Source: Nitrospirota bacterium (GTDB lineage: Bacteria > Nitrospirota > Nitrospiria > Nitrospirales > NS-4). From it: 6,565 bases of DNA. The notes below the pieces were generated by a model, which was not told where the DNA came from, did not search any database, and saw only the letters and a list, made by a program, of their open reading frames with translations. The stretch's first letter is position 1. Each line of letters begins with the position of its first letter. Positions 1 to 4,918 of this stretch are shown here, one piece after another. The stretch covers positions 1 through 6,565 of the forward strand of contig VBOF01000097.1 of NCBI GenBank assembly GCA_005877855.1, written 5' to 3'. The position numbers were made by a program, and so were the translations under genes.

Positions 1-1
1 C

Positions 2-1387
2 GAGAGTTGGGCGTTGTACCTGTACTACTATTCGTGGGATCGGCTGAGCGAAGGCGGTCGCAAGTGGATTCACGCCGCCATTGGGGTGGTGGTGAATGTC
101 TGCGGGACCCTGCTGCTCTTCCTTGCGAATTCGTGGGTGTCCTTCATGATGTCGCCGGCCGGCGTGGATCAGGCCGGCCGCTTCCTCGGAAATTCCTGGC
201 ACACGCTCCACACCGCCTTGTGGAACCCCTTCAACGTGCACCGGTTCTTGGCCGACATGATGACCGGAGGGGCCGTGGTCTTGGGGTACTCGGCCTTCCG
301 TTTCCTCACGGCCAAGAACCAGGACCAGCGAGGCTACTACGACTGGATGGGATACGTGTTCCTGTTCATCACGATGGCGGCGTTAATCCCCATGCCGTTC
401 GCCGGCTACTGGCTGATGCGGTCGGTGTACGAGTTCCGCCAGCAGTTGGGGGTCACGATGATGGGCGGAATGCTGACCTGGATGTTCGTCCTCCAGGCCA
501 TCGCGGTCGGCGCGTTATTCATCGGCGCGAATTACTACCTCTGGCAGGGAATGGCGCGCCTGCCGGGCTCGGAGCGGTACCACCGGTATATCAAGTACAT
601 CCTCTATGGTCTCGTTCTCAGCTTTTTGGTGTGGTTTACGCCCCACACGCTGGTGCTGACTTCGGAGGAAGCGAAGGACATTGGAGGATCACAACATCCG
701 GTGATCGGCAATTACGGGGTCATGTCGGCCAAGAATGGCGCGATCAATACGATGATCCTCCTTTCGGCGCTGAGCTACATCCTCTATAAGCGGGCGAACA
801 AGGTCATCACGGCGCGCTGGGCCCGCACTGGAGATCTTGTCATAGGGACGGTCTTCTGCGGCGCGCTTGCGAACGTCATCGCGGTATCAGTCTATGGGTT
901 CTACCTGCCCGCAAATGTCCGTGTGGGCCTTTCGCTGCCCCAAGCCCTGAGCACGCTCACGGCGTTGACCGTCGGCCTGCTCGTCAACCGGGCGATCGTG
1001 AAAACCGCACATTCTGTCGGCCCAGTTGCCTGGGGCAAGATGCCGGTTCGTGGTCAGGTGACGCTCTTTCTGTTGGGGATGGCGTTCACTTGGGTCATGG
1101 GCCTCATGGGCTTTATTCGATCCTCCGGACGGTTGGGCTGGCATGTCCACGAGATCATGCGTGACGGGTCGCCCTGGGCCTTCACCCCAGGATTCGGGTT
1201 TGCGGCAAGCATGGTCACGCTCAACATGGCGTTGTTCTGGCTCTTGCTCGTAGGCGTGTTCTGGCTGAGCCAGCGCGGTCTGCGACAGGCCGAGGCGACC
1301 GAGTGGGCCTGGGCTGGGCGCGCTCGATCCTGCGAAGGCCCATTGAGCCCCGCAATGACGAAACCAGGGCTGCTTGGGGATGGCTGA
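2..1387 (+). CDS. Cytochrome bd-like terminal oxidase subunit I, first copy (5'-truncated by window edge)
   Basis: The reading frame is open from the left edge to TGA at 1385-1387 (461 residues), so the start and roughly 200 residues lie outside. The protein is polytopic, with many hydrophobic helices separated by short loops. It resembles CydA-type subunit I: Glu at 2-4 followed by an aromatic stretch and Trp-Asp matches the LEST...GWDRL region of CydA, KWIH has its His at 71-73, LANSW follows, and NVHR has its His at 239-241, equivalent to the haem b His of CydA. Near the C-terminus a GRLGW...SPWAF stretch (1127-1180) sits where CydA has GRQPWAI. A ~40-residue hydrophilic tail follows the last helix. 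It aligns without gaps to the second copy at 4919-6565. CydA proteins sit in the cytoplasmic membrane and reduce O2, usually with quinol; the donor and real activity of this bd-like branch are uncertain. The 3' end overlaps the next gene by 8 bases. Confidence 0.88.
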   Translation, partial: ESWALYLYYYSWDRLSEGGRKWIHAAIGVVVNVCGTLLLFLANSWVSFMMSPAGVDQAGRFLGNSWHTLHTALWNPFNVHRFLADMMTGGAVVLGYSAFRFLTAKNQDQRGYYDWMGYVFLFITMAALIPMPFAGYWLMRSVYEFRQQLGVTMMGGMLTWMFVLQAIAVGALFIGANYYLWQGMARLPGSERYHRYIKYILYGLVLSFLVWFTPHTLVLTSEEAKDIGGSQHPVIGNYGVMSAKNGAINTMILLSALSYILYKRANKVITARWARTGDLVIGTVFCGALANVIAVSVYGFYLPANVRVGLSLPQALSTLTALTVGLLVNRAIVKTAHSVGPVAWGKMPVRGQVTLFLLGMAFTWVMGLMGFIRSSGRLGWHVHEIMRDGSPWAFTPGFGFAASMVTLNMALFWLLLVGVFWLSQRGLRQAEATEWAWAGRARSCEGPLSPAMTKPGLLGDG

Positions 1388-2036
1388 GCCAGCGATGCAG
1401 CGCACCAGCGCCTTCGTCATCTGCCTCTCCTTGCTCATTCTCAACGGCGACGTCACGAACGGTCAAAGTGCCTCCACGAGCCTCCAAGTCCTTGAGGATT
1501 TTTCCAGGGCGGAACCAGATGGGTTTCCGGTCGGGTGGCAGGCGAGCCGCAATGATGCTGCGACGCGCAAGGCCTATGTTGTCGCTCGAGACGGCGAGCA
1601 GTCGATGCTCCGCACGAAGGGCGTCGATGCGCAGATGCGTATCTTCAATCGCGTGGCCTGGGATCCCAAGGAATATCCGATTGTCACGTGGCGATGGCGT
1701 TTGCGGGCGGCGCCTTCGTCGAGCGAAATGTGGGCGGCGGTCTTCGTCTCTCTGGACACCGACCTGCTCATCATTCCTGTGTCCACTAAATACGCCTGGG
1801 CGTCGGCGGGGACCGTCGGGAGGATCAAAGAAGGGGGAATCTTTGGGGCTGCCGAAGTAGTCGTTCGAAGCGGGCCACAACCGATCGGGCAGTGGGTCGA
1901 GGAGCGCGTCAATGCTTATGCCGACTTTCTCAAGATCCACAATCACGAGCCAGCCCCCAAGGCATGGGGCATGTCGCTCGTCGCCGGACCTGGCGTCGAG
2001 GTCGACTTCGGTAGAATCGCAGTCGCCAAGCAATAA
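1380..2036 (+). CDS. Exported DUF3047 family protein
   Basis: It encodes 218 residues from ATG 1380. An in-frame ATG at 1395 and a TTG at 1374 are alternatives; 1380 was chosen because AGGG at 1366-1369 lies 10 bases upstream, but the site is weak. Residues 7-30 look like a signal peptide: an Arg, then a hydrophobic core ending near NGQSAS. The mature part has the DUF3047 pattern: LEDFS (38-42), GFPVGWQ (48-54), MRIFNRV (86-92), the WRWRL block (104-108), AAVFVSL (119-125), KYAWAS (137-142), VVRSG (161-165) and VDFGRIAV (208-215). The family has no established function; members are usually exported and probably adopt a beta-sandwich-like fold. The start overlaps the oxidase stop by 8 bases, so it is likely translationally coupled to it. 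A role beside the oxidase is inferred from position only. Confidence 0.8.
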   Translation: MAEPAMQRTSAFVICLSLLILNGDVTNGQSASTSLQVLEDFSRAEPDGFPVGWQASRNDAATRKAYVVARDGEQSMLRTKGVDAQMRIFNRVAWDPKEYPIVTWRWRLRAAPSSSEMWAAVFVSLDTDLLIIPVSTKYAWASAGTVGRIKEGGIFGAAEVVVRSGPQPIGQWVEERVNAYADFLKIHNHEPAPKAWGMSLVAGPGVEVDFGRIAVAKQ

Positions 2037-2052
2037 AAGGGCGAAGTACGGC

Positions 2053-2445
2053 ATGCCACGTTGTCGAGAGGAGCATGGGCGCGTCACCTTTGACATGGTG
2101 TTCGGCGCGGCGGTATTCGGTGTGGTGGGGGCCGCGATCGGTTACTATTGGGGAACGACTGCGAGCCTTGTCATTGCGAGCGCCGTGGGCGTCGCGTTCG
2201 GTTTTCTGATCGGACTGCTGGGCGGGCGGCGGTTCTTTGTCAGCATTGTGTGCGGAGCCCTTTTAGGAGGCGGGCTCGCATGGTTGATCGCCGGAATGGG
2301 TGCGGTGCCCCTCGGCGCCGCTTCCGGCGGAGCGATGGGGGGTTTTCTCGGAGTGCAATTGGGGATGCTCATGGAGCTGCGCAAACAGTCGAGAGAGTCC
2401 CATGCGAATGAACCGTCGCCTTCCGAAGGAGAGAACCCTCGATGA
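2053..2445 (+). CDS. Small glycine-rich multi-pass membrane protein, unknown function
   Basis: It encodes 130 residues from ATG 2053, with AAGGG at 2037-2041 upstream. ATG 2095 would give 116 residues and begins right at the first helix, so it remains possible. The frame is open further upstream, but that part lies inside the DUF3047 gene and reads as low-quality Ser/Arg-rich sequence, so it is not used. Four hydrophobic segments are visible, at about residues 14-32, 36-57, 61-81 and 84-107, rich in Gly and Ala with GxxxG-type spacing (GALLGGG, GGAMGGFLG). This suggests tightly packed helices like those of glycine-zipper proteins. The C-terminal 22 residues are polar and charged. I do not recognise a named family. 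The stop codon overlaps the next start in an ATGA arrangement at 2442-2445, so it belongs to the same operon as the anchored FGE-like gene. Confidence 0.72.
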   Translation: MPRCREEHGRVTFDMVFGAAVFGVVGAAIGYYWGTTASLVIASAVGVAFGFLIGLLGGRRFFVSIVCGALLGGGLAWLIAGMGAVPLGAASGGAMGGFLGVQLGMLMELRKQSRESHANEPSPSEGENPR

Positions 2446-3335
2446 AGGAAAAATGGCTGATGATCGGGATCATCGCCACGTTCGGAGCGTTTTTTCTGAT
2501 GGTGGTGAGCATGATGGCCTTGTCCCGCCAATCGGCGAAGAACAAGGAGCTCCTGGCGCAGGCTCCATCCACACCCCAGCAGACCCAGACCGTCCCGACT
2601 ACCACGGCGGATTTCAGCCCCTACAAAACGATTATGGGGGATGACGGACGCGAGATGGTTGAAATCCCGGAAGGCCCCTTCAAGATGGGAAGTACTGATG
2701 GCGACTACGACGAAGCACCGGAGCACCAGGTCTACCTGGCCACCTTTTACATCGATAAGTATGAGGTCACGCAGGCCGAGTATGACCGGTTCGTCAGGGC
2801 CACCAAGCGAGGCAAGCCCTTCGTGCCGGTCTTTGATGACGATATATCGAAGATCCTCAACCCGGCGCTGGCTGCGATGGGGATGTCGTGGTCGGATGCG
2901 GTCGCCTATTGCCAATGGGCGGGCAAGCGTCTTCCGACGGAGGCCGAGTGGGAGAAAGCGTCCAAGGGGGAAGGTAGTCGCAAGTATCCGTGGGGCGATA
3001 CGCTGACGCCGAAGCACGCCAACCTGGAAGGAGAGGAGGACGGCTACAAGTACCTGGCCCCGCCGGGGAAATTCGAGGCTGGACGAAGCCCGTATGGCTT
3101 GTATGATATGGCCGGCAACGTCGCAGAATGGGTCCATGACACCTATGACGACAAGTATTACGCCAAGACTCCCTATCGCGACCCTAAGGGGCCGGAGGAC
3201 GGACAGAACAAGGTGATCAGAGGGGGGTCTTGGCGTGAGTCTCCGCACGGCGCCCGCGTGGCCAAGCGGTTCCAGGCGAAGCTCTGGAGGACTGACGCGA
3301 CAATTGGATTTCGCTGCGCCAAGGGCGGGTCCTAA
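2442..3335 (+). CDS. Membrane-anchored FGE/SUMF1-like protein, first copy
   Basis: It encodes 297 residues. The start ATG 2442 is preceded by AAGGAG at 2426-2431 and overlaps the previous stop by 4 bases. Residues 5-26 form one hydrophobic helix after a Lys-rich start, so the protein is probably anchored with its main domain in the periplasm. A Ser/Gln/Thr/Pro linker spans about 30-60. The FGE-sulfatase (SUMF1) domain covers about 72-293: MVEIPEGPFKMGS, the IDKYEVTQAEY region (104-114), AYCQWAGKRLPTEAEWEKA (155-173), YPWGD, YGLYDMAGNVAEW (218-230), VIRGGSW (258-264) and IGFRCA at the end. Formylglycine-generating enzymes bind copper through two Cys shortly after the GGS motif. Here that stretch (RESPHGARVAKR) has none, and the only Cys are 157 and 292. 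Sulfatase activation is therefore unlikely; a structural, binding or other oxidative role is open. The next gene is a paralogue. Confidence 0.9.
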   Translation: MKEKWLMIGIIATFGAFFLMVVSMMALSRQSAKNKELLAQAPSTPQQTQTVPTTTADFSPYKTIMGDDGREMVEIPEGPFKMGSTDGDYDEAPEHQVYLATFYIDKYEVTQAEYDRFVRATKRGKPFVPVFDDDISKILNPALAAMGMSWSDAVAYCQWAGKRLPTEAEWEKASKGEGSRKYPWGDTLTPKHANLEGEEDGYKYLAPPGKFEAGRSPYGLYDMAGNVAEWVHDTYDDKYYAKTPYRDPKGPEDGQNKVIRGGSWRESPHGARVAKRFQAKLWRTDATIGFRCAKGGS

Positions 3336-3367
3336 TTAAACAGGATGGAGTGTGCTCTTTTGGATCT

Positions 3368-4252
3368 ATGCTGGACAAGCGCTTGAAATGGGCGTTCTTT
3401 GTGGTGGTGGCGATTTTTGCCGGATTACCCATCGGCGGGATCATTCTTGACGTCCTCAAGCCCAGCAATATCCAAGTTGACCAGCCAGACGGCGAGGCGA
3501 AACCCTCCCCAGGTACCGTAGCCACAGCGGTGCCGATGAAGGAAGATATGGTCTTCGTCCCGGCTGGTGAGTTTGTGAGGGGCTACAACGGTGGGGGGTT
3601 CGACGAGAAGCCCGCGGGCCTGGTCATGCTCGATGCCTACTGGATCGATCGTCATGAGGTGACCTACGGCGCGTATATAGCGTTTGTGACAGCGACAGGC
3701 CATCGCAAGCCGATCTCCCGCTATGTGAAGCACTTCGAGAAATTGAGCGGCACAACACAACCAGCCGTCTATGTGTCATGGGAGGATGCTGATGCCTACT
3801 GCCGGTACCGGGGGGCTCGATTGCCGACTGAAGCCGAATGGGAGAAAGCCGCTCGGGGGCCTCATGGCCTCTTGTGGCCCTGGGGTAACCAGGACAAGCC
3901 GGGCGCGGCGAATACAGGCAATCCAGATCCGTTTGAATTCCCCGCCCCTGTCGCCAGCTTTCCTTTGGATCAAAGCCCGTATGGGATTTATGACATGGCT
4001 GGGAACGTCATGGAGTGGGTGGCAGACTGGTACCAGGAGGATGCGTATCGAGACACTTCGCCGAATCCGAAGGGCCCGCCGAGCGGTATCTTCAAGGTCA
4101 TCAGGGGGGCCTCTTGGGGGACGATCGGCAAGGAAACGAGGTTGACAGTCCGTCTAAAAATGGTTCCGGATTTCAGGGATACGACGATTGGATTTCGCTG
4201 TGCCAGGATTGCATCAAAAGGGTTAAACCGATTGGGTGATCAGAGGAGCTAA
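3368..4252 (+). CDS. Membrane-anchored FGE/SUMF1-like protein, second copy
   Basis: It encodes 294 residues from ATG 3368. An in-frame GTG at 3350 would add six residues and has AGGA (3342-3345) four bases upstream; ATG is preferred because MLDKRLKW gives a normal positively charged lead-in, but neither site has a strong ribosome binding site. Residues 8-30 form one hydrophobic anchor, followed by a Pro/Ala-rich linker to about 57. The SUMF1 domain spans about 60-280: MVFVPAGEFVRG, IDRHEVTYGAY, VSWEDADAYCRYRGARLPTEAEWEKAA (split around 136-162), WPWGN, YGIYDMAGNVMEW (205-217), VIRGASWG (244-251) and IGFRCA (274-279). As in the neighbour, the Cys pair expected after the GxSW motif in true formylglycine-generating enzymes is missing; the Cys are 145 and 278. 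The gap from the first copy is 32 bases. Tandem duplication followed by divergence is the simplest origin, and the two products may act together in the periplasm. Confidence 0.9.
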   Translation: MLDKRLKWAFFVVVAIFAGLPIGGIILDVLKPSNIQVDQPDGEAKPSPGTVATAVPMKEDMVFVPAGEFVRGYNGGGFDEKPAGLVMLDAYWIDRHEVTYGAYIAFVTATGHRKPISRYVKHFEKLSGTTQPAVYVSWEDADAYCRYRGARLPTEAEWEKAARGPHGLLWPWGNQDKPGAANTGNPDPFEFPAPVASFPLDQSPYGIYDMAGNVMEWVADWYQEDAYRDTSPNPKGPPSGIFKVIRGASWGTIGKETRLTVRLKMVPDFRDTTIGFRCARIASKGLNRLGDQRS

Positions 4253-4264
4253 CCGAACAATAAA

Positions 4265-4369
4265 TCACAGTAAATCGAAATAGTAGATCAGTAGAAAGAC
4301 GGCTAGAATTATGTTGACAACCATACCAGCCAAAACTATAATGTCGAACAATCTTGGGTCCTTACCCAT
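4265..4369 (-). CDS. Candidate 34-residue single-helix membrane peptide (antisense to + strand genes)
   Basis: On the minus strand ATG at 4369-4367 opens a 34-codon frame ending in TGA at 4267-4265. The peptide starts MGKDPRLFD and continues as one long hydrophobic helix of about 22 residues (IIVLAGMVVN..., ending YYFDLL). That is the layout of a genuine small membrane protein, with a polar charged N-terminus and no charge inside the helix. AGGGA (4381-4377) lies 7 bases before the start. Its stop is only 12 bases from the stop of the convergent FGE-like gene. The caveat is that a perfect + strand promoter lies inside it, and short hydrophobic frames can arise by chance. Size and surroundings suggest a small oxidase-associated subunit, but no family was recognised. 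Confidence 0.45.
   Translation of the reverse strand: MGKDPRLFDIIVLAGMVVNIILAVFLLIYYFDLL
4314..4342 (+). promoter_or_regulatory. Perfect-consensus sigma70-type promoter
   Basis: TTGACA at 4314-4319 is followed after exactly 17 bases by TATAAT at 4337-4342, a perfect match in both boxes and in spacing. It lies in the AT-richer gap after the FGE-like genes. Transcription would start near 4349-4350, leaving a leader of about 150 bases before the 46-residue gene and then running through the 57-residue gene into the second oxidase. The caveat is its overlap with a candidate minus-strand small ORF, which could make it a coincidence of that coding sequence. Confidence 0.5.
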
Positions 4370-4424
4370 CAGTTTGTCCCTGTGTTTTAAGCCGGGATTT
4401 TGAGTAGCATAATCCCTGATGGGT
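4364..4424. repeat. Inverted repeat in the leader region, with a competing small hairpin
   Basis: ACCCATCAG at 4364-4372 pairs perfectly over 9 bases with CTGATGGGT at 4416-4424. A second possible stem, GGGATT (4394-4399) with AATCCC (4411-4416), has an 11-base loop and shares base 4416 with the outer stem. If transcribed from the promoter at 4314-4342, this would be a folded 5' leader. The left arm also covers the start codon of the minus-strand ORF. No U-run follows, so it is not a classic terminator. It could be a protein-binding site or an RNA fold, or have no function. Confidence 0.35.
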
Positions 4425-4496
4425 GTCAAGGGCTAGGGGGAACAAGTAACCATGTCTGTGCTCGTCGTCATCCACTAGCTTCCAAAGAGGGTCATC

Positions 4497-4637
4497 ATGG
4501 CAGAAGCTGCGATAGTGGCGCGTCATGTTAAGGAACCGGCGTGGAAAATCAGATTAGGGAAGGCGATATTCTGGTCCACAGTCGCTTTCGCTGTTTGGTT
4601 CTTCTACTGGTTTAATGCGGTTCAATGCCCGTGCTGA
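4497..4637 (+). CDS. 46-residue single-helix membrane protein ending in Cys-Pro-Cys
   Basis: ATG 4497 is preceded by AGAGGG at 4486-4491 with a 5-base gap, a good ribosome binding site. The frame runs 46 codons to TGA at 4635-4637. Residues 1-21 are polar with several Lys, Arg and His, residues 22-40 form one strongly hydrophobic, aromatic-rich helix (AIFWSTVAF..., WFFYWF), and the protein ends AVQCPC. By the positive-inside rule the N-terminus is cytoplasmic, which puts the Cys-Pro-Cys on the outer face, where it could bind a metal or be oxidised. Its position upstream of a bd-like oxidase, its size and its single helix resemble accessory subunits such as CydX or CcoQ in character, not in recognised sequence. 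The next gene starts 66 bases downstream. Confidence 0.62.
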   Translation: MAEAAIVARHVKEPAWKIRLGKAIFWSTVAFAVWFFYWFNAVQCPC

Positions 4638-4703
4638 TGTCCGTGGGTTTCCCAGAATCCTGTTTGTCTGAATTGAACGAGCATGCGTGAAGTGGAGGGC
4701 GCA

Positions 4704-4877
4704 ATGATAGAGGAAAGAGATCACATTAGCACAGGAAAGAAGATCGCATTTACAATCGGCGGGTTAGTGATCGCCGGCGTGTATTTTCTTTACTTTTTGG
4801 ACATCGCCCTCATGAAAATGCAGGGCCTGGACTATTGCTACAATTTTCCTGATTGGTTTAGGAAACTTTGCTTTTGA
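4704..4877 (+). CDS. 57-residue single-helix membrane protein, unknown function
   Basis: ATG 4704 is chosen because GGAGG at 4694-4698 lies five bases upstream; the earlier in-frame ATG 4683 (64 residues) has no good site. The first 12 residues are charged (MIEERDHISTGKK). About 13-35 form one hydrophobic helix (IAFTIGGLVIAGVYFLYFLD). The remaining 22 residues are probably periplasmic and contain two Cys (45 and 56), several aromatic residues and an FPDWFRKLCF end. I do not recognise a family. It lies 41 bases before the second oxidase in the same direction, so it is probably co-transcribed and translated beside it. An oxidase-associated small subunit is the leading guess, by position and form only. 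Confidence 0.68.
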   Translation: MIEERDHISTGKKIAFTIGGLVIAGVYFLYFLDIALMKMQGLDYCYNFPDWFRKLCF

Positions 4878-4918
4878 ATTAGACCGCTTTCAGAGTGCGA
4901 GTGGTAAGGAGGGAAGCC

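Noticed and set aside
1912..2052. Upstream extension of the Gly-rich membrane protein gene
   Set aside because: The frame is open, but it overlaps the DUF3047 coding region and reads as Ser/Arg/Pro-rich noise. A start at 2053 or 2095 is more likely.
1221..2096. 291-codon minus-strand frame opposite the DUF3047 gene
   Set aside because: The + strand shows a signal peptide and DUF3047 motifs, while the minus frame shows nothing recognisable.
2145..3248. 367-codon open frame on the minus strand
   Set aside because: It lies opposite the well-recognised SUMF1-like gene and the Gly-rich gene, shows no domain, and is Arg/Pro-rich shadow sequence.
2442..4252. Assignment of the SUMF1-like genes as sulfatase-activating formylglycine-generating enzymes
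   Set aside because: The Cys pair needed for that chemistry is missing after the GGSW/GASW motif in both, and no sulfatase is nearby.
4424..4429. TTGACA box on the minus strand that could drive the 34-residue ORF
   Set aside because: The -35 box is perfect, but at 16-18 bases spacing no acceptable -10 box is present (best TACTCA).
4452..4478. Eight-codon mini-ORF (MSVLVVIH) before the 46-residue gene
   Set aside because: It has AGGGGG at 4435-4440 but with an 11-base gap, and is too short to separate from chance. A leader peptide role cannot be supported.
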